Shown here piece after piece: positions 1 through 6,904 of a stretch of 7,700 nucleotides of DNA; position 1 is the stretch's first letter; each line of letters opens with the position of its first letter. Source of the DNA: Paludibacter sp. (GTDB taxonomy: Bacteria > Bacteroidota > Bacteroidia > Bacteroidales > Paludibacteraceae). The DNA is taken from assembly GCA_030655595.1 (NCBI GenBank), contig JAUSNQ010000151.1:1-7700 (forward strand), given 5' to 3'. Below the pieces are notes generated by a model. The model did no database searches. It was not told the origin of the DNA and worked only from the letters and a program-made list of their open reading frames with translations. Position numbers and translations under genes: made by a program.

Positions 1-743
1 TCACCGTTGATCTGGTCTTCAATAACTTGCTTCACTGCCCAGCCCTGTCGGTAAGCATAAGTCTCTGGATTTAAGGTGCTGTTAGCATACCTTGCAGATA
101 TTCTGCTTGCCATAAAGCAAAGTTTAGCATGAGGGAACCTGGTTTTTAATTCATTAGTGATTAGCTTCAAATGAACTACGAGATTATCGTGATAGGTTTG
201 GATAGGAACAGTTCCTGCTTGATTTGCCTGCTTAAGCCATATTACCTGCACTTGGTTTGCGGTAACGCCTGCATTCGATAAGCGCGTATTTACGTTATTC
301 CAATAATTTGTATATCCCGAAACACCAGGATTAGAAATGATGCTTGCAGTTTGACCACCAAACGCGCCATCAACTAAAATCAGATTAGGATTTTTACCCG
401 GGAAGGCATTTGATTGTTGCATAAACCGCTGGGTTTCCTGTGTCGTATTCGACATACCAATACTTAACCAAACAATTTTTCCACTTATCGTGTCAGGGGT
501 TCCGTTTGTATCCAAGCACTGAATCTGTGATGCCATTTGCAAACCCGCAAGCTTATGTGCCGAAGGGAGAAAATTTGAGCCGTTGGGATATAAACCACCC
601 ATCAGTCCTGTTTCGGGAGAAATACCCGTTCCCAAATCATTGATTGGGGTGAGCCCTGTTGTAGGAGCTGAGCAATTGGGTTGAGAAAATAAATCTCCTC
701 CAAAGAAGAAAATTAATATGGTAAAGAGTTTGAGTGTTTTCAT
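1..743 (-). CDS. Secreted SGNH-hydrolase-like protein, C-terminus cut by window edge
   Basis: This gene gives 247 codons from the ATG at 743 and runs off the left edge, so only the N-terminal part is visible. An in-frame TGA lies 6 bases upstream of the ATG, which fixes the start. Residues 1-20 form a signal peptide (MKTLKLF, a hydrophobic core, likely cut before Q21), so the product is exported. The stretch VWLSIGMSNTTQE (residues 91-103, candidate Ser98) resembles the block I nucleophile region of SGNH/GDSL-type esterases. VDGAFGGQT (124-132) and VIWLKQANQ (167-175) fit later strands of such a fold. RQGWAVKQVIEDQING (232-247) is the last visible part; the catalytic Asp/His block would lie outside the window. 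Many Bacteroidota proteins of this sort end in a type IX secretion sorting domain, which cannot be checked here. The gene lies 66 bases downstream of ppc and may be read from it. GC is about 42% over the first 360 bases, slightly above sampled ppc lines (about 37%). The substrate is unknown, and the fold assignment is from motifs only. Confidence 0.7.
   Translation of the reverse strand, partial: MKTLKLFTILIFFFGGDLFSQPNCSAPTTGLTPINDLGTGISPETGLMGGLYPNGSNFLPSAHKLAGLQMASQIQCLDTNGTPDTISGKIVWLSIGMSNTTQETQRFMQQSNAFPGKNPNLILVDGAFGGQTASIISNPGVSGYTNYWNNVNTRLSNAGVTANQVQVIWLKQANQAGTVPIQTYHDNLVVHLKLITNELKTRFPHAKLCFMASRISARYANSTLNPETYAYRQGWAVKQVIEDQING
586..650. repeat. 65-base direct repeat, copy 1 (inside the SGNH-like gene)
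   Basis: Matches 6749-6813 at 61 of 65 positions in the same orientation. It encodes residues 32-53 of the secreted protein, just after the signal peptide. The match ends sharply on the signal-peptide side and continues weakly, with gaps, on the other. Confidence 0.85.
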
Positions 744-809
744 TAGTCATTTTGCTAAAAGTTTCAGTTGGGTAATGGCACTAACCAAATCGTTCATCTC
801 ATAATTGTT

Positions 810-3524
810 TCATCCGGTATTCTTTAAACCGCTTGATAGTGAGTTAATGATACTGAGCAATTTCGTAAGCAACTTTTCATTTTCAATACTGTCTTGATCA
901 TTTAGATTTCTCCACTTTTTGAGGAATTTAATATGAAGTTGATGGAGAATTTTTAATTTACTGTTTCTCCATTTTAGATTATCGTATTGTCCTTTCCTTC
1001 TTGTAGTTGCCGATTCACCGTGTAGTTCAGCAATCATCTTAATTCCATTTTCGTAATCAACAAGGATTTTAGTCATAAACGACTCTCTTTCAGCATCATG
1101 TTCATCAAGATCGGCGTAAAGTTTCATTATTTCAACATTCGACAGAATTAAATTGGTTTCTGTTTGAATTAATAAAAACTTAATAAATGCACAATCATTA
1201 ATCCGGTTTTTTAAATCATGAAAAGCTTCGGGTTGTTCTTCCTTTAACTTTTTCAATGCTTCTCCAATGCCATACCATCCGGTAATTGTAATGCGCGACA
1301 GATTCCAGCTAAACACCCATGGAATTGCTCTCAGGTCTTTGAGTGTTCTGATACCTGATCTTCTTAAGGGGCGGGAGCCAATTTTGCTTTTTTCCAATAA
1401 ATCTATACAGGTAACTTTGCTGTAAAAATTGATAAATCCAGGGGTATCAATGAAGTCTTTGTAATGCTCGAATGATCTTTGTGCTAAAAACTCCATGGTT
1501 TCATATGGATACATTGATTCATTTTCATTGAATTTGCTTTTGATAGTATGTTTGGCTACCCCCGAGGCTAACGCATTTATGTTATAAGTTGCTGTTAATG
1601 GATTCCCAAAAAGCTGAGCAACCGATTCTCCTTGTACGGTAATTTTGACAATATTATTGACTGTATTTAATGGCATGCTTTCTAAAAAGCGGTGATACTT
1701 ACCTCCGCCTCTACTGATAGTGCCGCCTGTTCCGTGAAAAAAGTAAACTTCCGAATTATTTCTTTTTCCTATGTCTGAGAATGCTTTTTCTGCTTTGAAT
1801 ATGTTCCATTTACTGGCGATTGTTCCTCCATCTTTATTACTATCACTATAACCCAACATGACTTCTTGTTTATGTGTACTATCAACAAACCGTTGTTTAG
1901 TTATGGGGTGTTGCAGAAACTTCTCTAATATTTGGGGACCATTATTCAGGTCTTCAATTGTTTCAAATAGCGGAACGACTTTGATGTTCGTATTTAAAAG
2001 TTGAGTTTCTCCCATCAGCAAATATACCACAAGCAAATCGCTGAGATTTCTGGTCATGCTAATAATAAATGAACCTATACCCTCCGAACCAAATTGATTG
2101 ATGTGATTTCGAACTACTCTATAACAATCTAACACATCATCAGCTTCATCACCGTATGATACTGTAATATCAGTTATGGGCGAATGGTTTTCTAAAATTT
2201 TGTTCAGAAAGTCAATGCGTTTTTGCTCTTCCCAATTTTCAAAATCATAATCGCTATAACCATTTGTCAACAAAATTTGAGAAATGGCTTTGTCGTGAAA
2301 AGCACTATTTTGTCTAATGTCTAATTTTGCCAGGTGGAATCCAAAACAATTTACTGCTCTTTCTATCGGGAATAATAAATCCTCGGATATCCCTTTCAAA
2401 CCGTTATTGATAATAATTGTCCTCAAAAACTTCAGGTCTTCGGTTAAGGCTTTGCTTGATCTGTATTGTGCATGCGTATCTGTGTTTTTTCCGGAAATAG
2501 TATTTTCTAACTGCAATAAAATCAAACTCACATATTGTCTCCATGGTTCATAATGATTTCTTCGAACTGCATGCTCACCTGATTGACCTAATGCTTTTGA
2601 TTTTTTTTCAATCGCTTCGGATAGTAAAAATGGCACCGGGTTACTTAAAGCTGAAACAGAAAGTTTACCTGCTAATGACAACAATTGCGATTGAATTAAT
2701 GAAAGCGCACAATTTCTGTGTAACAACAATGTTTCTTGCGTAATACTTGGAGTTACAAAAGGATGTCCATCTCTGTCGCCACCAACCCAGCTTCCAAAAC
2801 TTATTTTTGGAAATAAATCGGGATTTTTAATTTTATTGGGGTTGAAGCCCATTTCAATCCAGGACCACTTCAGTTGCTGGTCACTTTTTTCTAAAACTGT
2901 CGGAAATATTTTACTCAGGTAATATATAATATTGGCTCTCTCGTGTCTGACATCCGGCTTTTCTAAGTAAATTTCACCAGTTCTCCACCATCTTTCCAAC
3001 AGGTTTATGATTTTTTCTTTATTCTCATTTTGTTCAAGTTTACTGAGAGATACATTTTCTCTTTGAACCAAAAGCAAATACAATTCTCGATGAATTTCAA
3101 TTACAGTTACCCGTTTTGCTTCTGTCGGATGTGCTGTAAGTACAGGCATCACGCTGACTTGCGAGATGACACTCAACATATCATCTTCTTCTAAACTTTG
3201 TTCTCTCCAAATTTTAAAAACTTCTCCCCAAGAGCCTCTGATTGAAGCTATGCTTTTTTGATTTTCCATATTCCTTCGGTAATGTGTGGCGGCATTTTCT
3301 TCTACCAAAGTCATCAACTGGAAGTAAATACTTAATGATTGAATCAATTTATCTATGAAAAAAGCATCATCGCTGTCATCTATTAAAGAAAAATCTTGCG
3401 GGTTACTATTAATAAAAGGAATAATTTCATGCTCATTAATTCTGGATAACATCTCAACATAACAGCCTACTATAAAATGTTTGCGATCTGTTATATTTTG
3501 AAATGGACTTTCGTTATTTTTCAT
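810..3524 (-). CDS. ppc: Phosphoenolpyruvate carboxylase
   Basis: This cytoplasmic enzyme carboxylates phosphoenolpyruvate with bicarbonate to oxaloacetate, refilling the TCA cycle. At 904 residues it is about the usual bacterial length (E. coli 883). Visible family motifs in order are TAHPTEAKR (130-138, catalytic His132), GGDRDGHP (248-255), LDIRQ (401-405, Arg404), VPLFETIEDL (517-526, metal ligand Glu521), MLGYSDSNKDGG (556-567, Asp561 and Lys564), the glycine loop FHGTGGTISRGGG (596-608, His597 and Arg605), GSRPLRR (716-722), LRAIPW (731-736), and a C-terminal KNTG close to the usual QNTG/RNTG. Two positions differ from E. coli by hand alignment: loop Arg581 is Thr599, and aspartate-site Lys773 is Asn796, while the other aspartate ligands (Arg587, Arg832, Asn881) have counterparts Arg605, Arg853 and Asn902. 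The gene is followed after 66 bases by the SGNH-like gene and preceded by a 116-base gap, so it probably has its own promoter. The family call is secure; kinetics and regulation are inference. Confidence 0.97.
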   Translation of the reverse strand: MKNNESPFQNITDRKHFIVGCYVEMLSRINEHEIIPFINSNPQDFSLIDDSDDAFFIDKLIQSLSIYFQLMTLVEENAATHYRRNMENQKSIASIRGSWGEVFKIWREQSLEEDDMLSVISQVSVMPVLTAHPTEAKRVTVIEIHRELYLLLVQRENVSLSKLEQNENKEKIINLLERWWRTGEIYLEKPDVRHERANIIYYLSKIFPTVLEKSDQQLKWSWIEMGFNPNKIKNPDLFPKISFGSWVGGDRDGHPFVTPSITQETLLLHRNCALSLIQSQLLSLAGKLSVSALSNPVPFLLSEAIEKKSKALGQSGEHAVRRNHYEPWRQYVSLILLQLENTISGKNTDTHAQYRSSKALTEDLKFLRTIIINNGLKGISEDLLFPIERAVNCFGFHLAKLDIRQNSAFHDKAISQILLTNGYSDYDFENWEEQKRIDFLNKILENHSPITDITVSYGDEADDVLDCYRVVRNHINQFGSEGIGSFIISMTRNLSDLLVVYLLMGETQLLNTNIKVVPLFETIEDLNNGPQILEKFLQHPITKQRFVDSTHKQEVMLGYSDSNKDGGTIASKWNIFKAEKAFSDIGKRNNSEVYFFHGTGGTISRGGGKYHRFLESMPLNTVNNIVKITVQGESVAQLFGNPLTATYNINALASGVAKHTIKSKFNENESMYPYETMEFLAQRSFEHYKDFIDTPGFINFYSKVTCIDLLEKSKIGSRPLRRSGIRTLKDLRAIPWVFSWNLSRITITGWYGIGEALKKLKEEQPEAFHDLKNRINDCAFIKFLLIQTETNLILSNVEIMKLYADLDEHDAERESFMTKILVDYENGIKMIAELHGESATTRRKGQYDNLKWRNSKLKILHQLHIKFLKKWRNLNDQDSIENEKLLTKLLSIINSLSSGLKNTG

Positions 3525-3614
3525 ATCAAATGTTTGTTAAGTTGTGTAAATACAATAACACTTCATTTACAATCGTTATTTCGATGTAAAATAATGTGTT
3601 TTCAAGTTCTTATG

Positions 3615-3622
3615 CAAAAATA
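3615..3622 (-). promoter_or_regulatory. Possible -7 box upstream of ppc
   Basis: Read on the minus strand, TATTTTTG matches the Bacteroidota -7 consensus TAnnTTTG. It lies in the 116-base gap between the transporter stop and the ppc ATG and would give a leader of about 85 bases. No TTG is found 19-21 bases upstream, where the spacing falls on the end of the transporter gene, so this is a half-match only. No terminator hairpin was seen in the gap. Confidence 0.35.
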
Positions 3623-3640
3623 TCACGATTTATTTTTAAT

Positions 3641-4813
3641 CTACTCATTTCTTCTTGCTATAATAAACTGTCGTAAAAACAGTAAACTCCCCACAAGACT
3701 CATGACGCTTGCAAGAATAATTGCATAGAAAAACGAATCTGAAAAATCGAACAGAATTCCTCCAAGTGCAGGACCGGCAATGCCGGCAATAGCATATCCC
3801 AATAACACATATGGGTATATTACACCAAGTCTTTGCATTCCAAATACTTGTGCCGTCTCTTTGGCAAACAAAACAAAATTACCCCCAAAACCAAAACCTA
3901 TCAAAAAGGAAAGAATCATATATGTAGCGTCGGTGTGGGTAACAATATTAAGTGAAATAATAGCCATTGATTGAATTAATAATGCGAGAAATATACTCAG
4001 GTTTGCTCCGATATAATCGCTCAGAAATCCCCAGGTTAGTCTTCCCAAAAAGTTAGATGCGGCAAACAAAGAAACGCCGACTATAAGTACGTGGTTGTTG
4101 ATGTTGCTTTGTTCACCAATAATTTTTAAACTTCCTATGATCAGTAATCCTGCAAATGTTCCTAAAAAGATACCGGTAAACAGTTTGCCGAAAATCCTGG
4201 AAGCAATCACATCTTTTATTTTAATATTCGTTGTTACTGTACCAGTAAACTGATTTTTAGGTGTTATCAGATTTGAAAATATTATCACGGTGACACCATA
4301 CGAGACACCAATAATTTGGATTAGTTCCAACACATCTTTACCACGCAACAACATGCTTTCGGAAAGTGCAGACATAAATACAGCTCCCAAACCAAATCCG
4401 GCTGTGGCAATCCCGGTAATTAATCCTTTTTTTTCAGGAAACCACTGAACTGGTATCGTTAGCGATATCCAATAACCAAAACCTGTTGCTATTCCCGCTA
4501 TAATGCCCAGTCCGAGATAAGTGAGCATAAAATTCCCGTTGGCATTGCCTGCCAGCGTATATCCGCTTAAAAAAAGGAAACCGGAAATGTATCCTAAATA
4601 CCTCGTGTGTATTTTTCGGGCGAGTTGACCAACAAAAATCATGGTGGTAGGGAAAATAGCTATTATTGTTCCAAAGATAAGCTGTGATTGGGTGGCGGTA
4701 AAATTATAAACTGACATTAATTCCGAAGCAATGAGACTCCAGGCATATACACCGCCCAAGCAAATCATTATTATAAAGGCTGCGCTTACGGTCAAAAACT
4801 TTGAGAAACCCAT
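3641..4813 (-). CDS. MFS transporter, OFA (oxalate/formate antiporter)-like family
   Basis: This 390-residue inner-membrane protein has about 12 hydrophobic segments (roughly 7-29, 45-66, 70-88, 96-120, 130-152, 164-183, 206-230, 240-260, 270-292, 297-317, 328-352, 358-382). The opening LGGVYAWSLIASEL (19-32), the segment GFGYWISLTIPVQWFPEKKG (111-130) and the loop GRLTWGFLSDYIG (257-269) are characteristic of the OFA branch, which carries small carboxylates such as oxalate, formate, lactate or pyruvate. The Lys in TM11 that OxlT uses for oxalate appears to be Val336 here, in the VIYPYVLLGY stretch, so an oxalate role is not supported. The ATG at 4813 comes one base after the purE stop, so the gene is almost certainly co-transcribed with purK-purE, and any ribosome signal must lie inside purE. 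Its substrate cannot be told from sequence. The family is fairly sure; a purine-related cargo would be guesswork from position. Confidence 0.85.
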   Translation of the reverse strand: MGFSKFLTVSAAFIIMICLGGVYAWSLIASELMSVYNFTATQSQLIFGTIIAIFPTTMIFVGQLARKIHTRYLGYISGFLFLSGYTLAGNANGNFMLTYLGLGIIAGIATGFGYWISLTIPVQWFPEKKGLITGIATAGFGLGAVFMSALSESMLLRGKDVLELIQIIGVSYGVTVIIFSNLITPKNQFTGTVTTNIKIKDVIASRIFGKLFTGIFLGTFAGLLIIGSLKIIGEQSNINNHVLIVGVSLFAASNFLGRLTWGFLSDYIGANLSIFLALLIQSMAIISLNIVTHTDATYMILSFLIGFGFGGNFVLFAKETAQVFGMQRLGVIYPYVLLGYAIAGIAGPALGGILFDFSDSFFYAIILASVMSLVGSLLFLRQFIIARRNE

Positions 4814-4814
4814 G

Positions 4815-5303
4815 CTATATTTTCAAATTGTTCGACTTGGTAATTACCTGTTCTTTAAGCTCCTGTTTGTATTCGATAATTCTATTCCGTACCGAACTGT
4901 CAGAAGTCGATACAATTTGAGCAGCAAGGATACCTGCATTTTTTGCCCCATTCAAAGCTACGGTTGCAACAGGCACACCGCCTGGCATTTGTAATATAGA
5001 AAGTACGGAATCCCAACCGTCAATGGAGTTGCTTGATTTAATTGGCACTCCGATTACAGGCAGAGGCGATATGGCTGCTACCATTCCGGGCAAATGCGCT
5101 GCCCCACCTGCTCCTGCAATGATAACATCAATTCCCCGATTATGAGCATTTGATGCAAATTCATATAACTTTTCGGGTGTACGGTGTGCCGAAACTATAT
5201 CAATTTCGTACCCAATTCCGAATTTATCGAGCATTTCGGTTGCCTGTTTCATTACAGGCAAATCGGAGTCTGAACCCATTACGATACTTACTGTTTTTCT
5301 CAT
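4815..5303 (-). CDS. purE: N5-carboxyaminoimidazole ribonucleotide mutase (class I PurE)
   Basis: This enzyme moves the carboxyl group of N5-CAIR, the PurK product, to carbon 4 to give CAIR in de novo purine synthesis. The protein has 162 residues, the normal length for a single-domain bacterial PurE. Motifs are MGSDSDLPVM (9-18, phosphate-binding), SAHRTP (38-43, catalytic His40, equivalent to E. coli His45), AGAGGAAHLPGM (63-74) and LQMPGGVPVATVA (104-116), all in the class I pattern. Class I fits the PurK partner directly upstream; class II PurE enzymes work on AIR and CO2 without PurK. The ATG overlaps the purK stop in the 4-base ATGA arrangement, so translation is likely coupled. The next gene, a transporter, begins one base after the stop. 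The C-terminal 30 residues are charged and not conserved in the family, which is usual. Confidence 0.97.
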   Translation of the reverse strand: MRKTVSIVMGSDSDLPVMKQATEMLDKFGIGYEIDIVSAHRTPEKLYEFASNAHNRGIDVIIAGAGGAAHLPGMVAAISPLPVIGVPIKSSNSIDGWDSVLSILQMPGGVPVATVALNGAKNAGILAAQIVSTSDSSVRNRIIEYKQELKEQVITKSNNLKI

Positions 5304-6454
5304 GACTTCACACTGATTAATTGTTTCACTTTTTCAGCATTTATTAGAGCACACGCTATGGTTGATGACATAACGGTAACATGTCCCATTTTTCGGTAGG
5401 GTTTTGTTATTTTTTTTCCGTATAAATGAATTTTCACTCCATCAATTGCCAAACTCTCCGTTAATCCGTCGTAAATTACCGGACCTTCGTATCCAACAGC
5501 TCCTAAAATGTTTATCATTACCGAAGGAAGTTTAATTTTCGTACTTCCCAAGGGTAGATTTAATATTGCTCGCAAATGCTGTTCAAACTGTGATGTTATA
5601 ATGCTTTCAATCGTATGATGACCACTGTTATGTGGTCGGGGTGCAACTTCATTTACAATTACTTCGCCATGCGAATCAATGAAAAATTCAACAGCTAGCA
5701 AACCTTCCATTTTCAGTAATTCAATCATTTTGCTTGCAAAGTTAACTGCTTTTTGTGATTGTTCAACATTTATTGATGATGGACAAATTAATTTATCCAC
5801 AAGATTTGCATGGTGGTCAAACAGCATTTCAACCACTGGGTAGCATTTAATTTCTCCATTTTTATTGCGAGCTACAATGACCGATATTTCTTTTTCAATT
5901 TCAACCTTTTCTTCGACTACAGATGCCCCTGAAAGTATTTTGGACAAATCGCTTATACTGTTAATAATTGCTATTCCGTGCCCATCATATCCTCCTTTCC
6001 TTAATTTTTGCACAAATGGTAATTTAATTTCTCCATTTTCAATACCATTTAATATAGATTCTTTCGATTCATATATTTTAAATCGGGAAGTTGGAAAACC
6101 ATTTGTTTTATAAAATTCTTTCTGTAAACCTTTATCCTGTATTAACTCTAATAATTCTGGGTCGGGCACAATTTTCAGACCTTCCGATTTAAGTTTTTTA
6201 AGCGCTTCGATGTTAACATTTTCGATTTCAAAGGTCAAAATATCTACCATTTTCCCAAATTCGTAAACAGAAGAAAAATCGAGATTACTGCCTTTAAAGT
6301 AATAAGAGGCAATACTTGCAGCTGGACAATTTTCATCATTGTCCAAAACATAGGTTATTAAATCCCATTTGCTTGCTTCTTGAATAAGCATTTTTCCAAG
6401 CTGTCCACCTGCAATAATGCCGAGCTTCAGATTTGTTGTTACTATCTTTTCCAT
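5300..6454 (-). CDS. purK: N5-carboxyaminoimidazole ribonucleotide synthase (PurK)
   Basis: This ATP-grasp enzyme makes N5-CAIR from AIR, ATP and bicarbonate; PurE then isomerises it. With the ATG at 6454 the protein has 384 residues. A longer reading begins at a TTG (6487) and adds 11 residues, but the extension is not family-like and the start MEKIVTTNLK runs straight into the nucleotide-binding strand LGIIAGGQLGKML (11-23). Further motifs are DILTFEIENV (71-80), QDKGLQKEF (106-114), the ATP-grasp glycine loop KGGYDGHG (153-160, with His159 where Lys or Arg is more usual), EKEISVIVARN (187-197), NEVAPRPHNSGHHTIE (268-283, metal and ATP ligands), TSQFEQHLRA (287-296) and KMGHVTV (355-361). 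It is the first gene of the purK-purE-transporter set. About 196 bases of leader separate it from a likely -7 box, with a terminator-like hairpin between. Confidence 0.96.
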   Translation of the reverse strand: MEKIVTTNLKLGIIAGGQLGKMLIQEASKWDLITYVLDNDENCPAASIASYYFKGSNLDFSSVYEFGKMVDILTFEIENVNIEALKKLKSEGLKIVPDPELLELIQDKGLQKEFYKTNGFPTSRFKIYESKESILNGIENGEIKLPFVQKLRKGGYDGHGIAIINSISDLSKILSGASVVEEKVEIEKEISVIVARNKNGEIKCYPVVEMLFDHHANLVDKLICPSSINVEQSQKAVNFASKMIELLKMEGLLAVEFFIDSHGEVIVNEVAPRPHNSGHHTIESIITSQFEQHLRAILNLPLGSTKIKLPSVMINILGAVGYEGPVIYDGLTESLAIDGVKIHLYGKKITKPYRKMGHVTVMSSTIACALINAEKVKQLISVKS

Positions 6455-6496
6455 CTTTCTAGTTCTGCATATATTCAGCTTCTTCAAAAAAATTAG

Positions 6497-6601
6497 TTAT
6501 CTACTTGTTTCTCGGAATTTTTTCAATAAAAAAACTGCTGATAAAGAGATAAAGTCGGCAAACTTGGATAAAAATATCACTTTCTCAATACCAGCAGTCA
6601 T
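6497..6601 (-). CDS. Possible 34-codon leader ORF upstream of purK
   Basis: From the ATG at 6601 an open frame of 34 codons (MTAGIEKVIFLSKFADFISL... ending FRETSR) stops 42 bases before the purK ATG. A TTG seven codons upstream could extend it. The middle is hydrophobic, so a small membrane peptide or a leader peptide is possible. I do not recognise it. It lies over the hairpin described at 6528-6598, and the frame may be open by chance, since 34 codons is short. Confidence 0.2.
   Translation of the reverse strand: MTAGIEKVIFLSKFADFISLSAVFLLKKFRETSR
6528..6598 (-). terminator. Terminator-like hairpin in the purK leader
   Basis: On the minus strand ACTGCTGGTATTGAGAAAG (6598-6580) pairs with the arm at 6554-6534, which ends CAGCAGT. 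This gives 10 pairs (one G-U), two T-T mismatches, then four more pairs and a short A-bulged extension, around a 25-base loop. The right arm is followed directly by TTTTTT (6533-6528). This has the form of a rho-independent terminator or attenuator. It could end transcripts from parDE and the remnant behind it, or control read-through from the -7 box at 6657-6664 into purK, whose ATG is 74 bases downstream. Confidence 0.55.
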
Positions 6602-6656
6602 AAGGGGTGTTAGTAATTTCAATCTATCTATTGTTGATCAATTTTAAATTATGCCG

Positions 6657-6664
6657 CAAAGTTA
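6657..6664 (-). promoter_or_regulatory. Likely -7 box for the purK-purE-transporter set
   Basis: The minus strand reads TAACTTTG followed by C, an exact match to the Bacteroidota -7 consensus TAnnTTTG. Transcription would start near 6650, leaving a leader of about 196 bases before purK. The -33 region at the normal 19-21 base spacing reads TCAT/TTCA, which is a poor match to TTG, so the promoter may be weak or need an activator. No better box was found between the hairpin and the purK ATG. Confidence 0.5.
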
Positions 6665-6740
6665 CTGAATTGTTACTTAATAAATGAAGTGTGGCTTTAT
6701 TAATTAAGTATTTTTAGGAAGTTAATCGTTGTAATAATGA

Positions 6741-6904
6741 ATTGAGCCGGATATAAACCACCCATCAGTCCTGTTTTTGGAGAAATACCCGTTTCCAAAT
6801 CATTGATTGGGATTTGTCATTTCTAATGGCTTTTCTTGTTTGATCGAACAGGAAAAAATGAACGTAAGAACTATCAATACTACTATGTTGGTATATGATT
6901 TCAT
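6741..6904 (-). pseudogene. Broken lipoprotein-like paralog of the SGNH-like gene
   Basis: An ATG at 6904 opens a 34-codon frame with a lipoprotein-type signal (MKSYTNIVVLIVLTFIFSCS, candidate lipid-anchored Cys19) and stops at 6800. One base out of frame, 6813-6749 encodes PINDLETGISPKTGLMGGLY, nearly identical to residues 33-52 of the secreted SGNH-like protein at the left of the window (65 bases, 61 identical). After this, four bases of the intact copy are missing, a further short match (GGCTCA) follows, and then similarity is lost. The distance from ATG to the shared block is 91 bases here and 93 in the intact gene, so the two heads are positional equivalents with different signal peptides. 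The rest of the gene is absent. The ATG overlaps the parE stop as ATGA, so the head could still be translated. The remnant reading is well supported; whether the short peptide is made is unknown. Confidence 0.75.
6749..6813. repeat. 65-base direct repeat, copy 2 (in the remnant)
   Basis: Partner of 586-650, with four substitutions. Three lie in coding positions that change or keep residues modestly (for example Gly to Glu was produced by one of them), and the frame is broken on both sides. Confidence 0.85.

Larger units (their letters stand above)
6455..6900. other. Gene-poor stretch between purK and parE
   Basis: No intact gene of normal size is present. From right to left on the minus strand it holds the body of the broken SGNH-like paralog (to about 6741), an AT-rich spacer with a TTAATTAA palindrome (6700-6707), the -7 box (6657-6664), the hairpin with T-tract (6598-6528) and the purK start region. 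Open frames on the plus strand here run antisense into purK and look like chance. Confidence 0.7.

Noticed and set aside
440..643. Plus-strand open frame of 67 codons
   Set aside because: Antisense to the SGNH-like gene, which has a signal peptide and family motifs on the minus strand.
747..797. A 16-codon minus-strand frame (MNDLVSAITQLKLLAK) between ppc and the SGNH-like gene, ending just before the latter's ATG
   Set aside because: Too short to separate from chance, and nothing recognised; it could act only as a translational coupler.
6455..6487. TTG start adding 11 residues to PurK
   Set aside because: A rare start codon, and the extension lacks family similarity; the ATG at 6454 leads directly into the first nucleotide-binding strand.
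6417..6647. Plus-strand open frame of 76 codons crossing the purK start
   Set aside because: Antisense to purK and its leader hairpin, with no promoter or family features; its hydrophobic look comes from the AT-rich complement.
586..6813. The ppc-transporter-purEK block as a mobile segment bounded by direct repeats
   Set aside because: The repeats are explained by paralogous coding sequence, and there is no integrase, transposase or target duplication; the enclosed genes are housekeeping.
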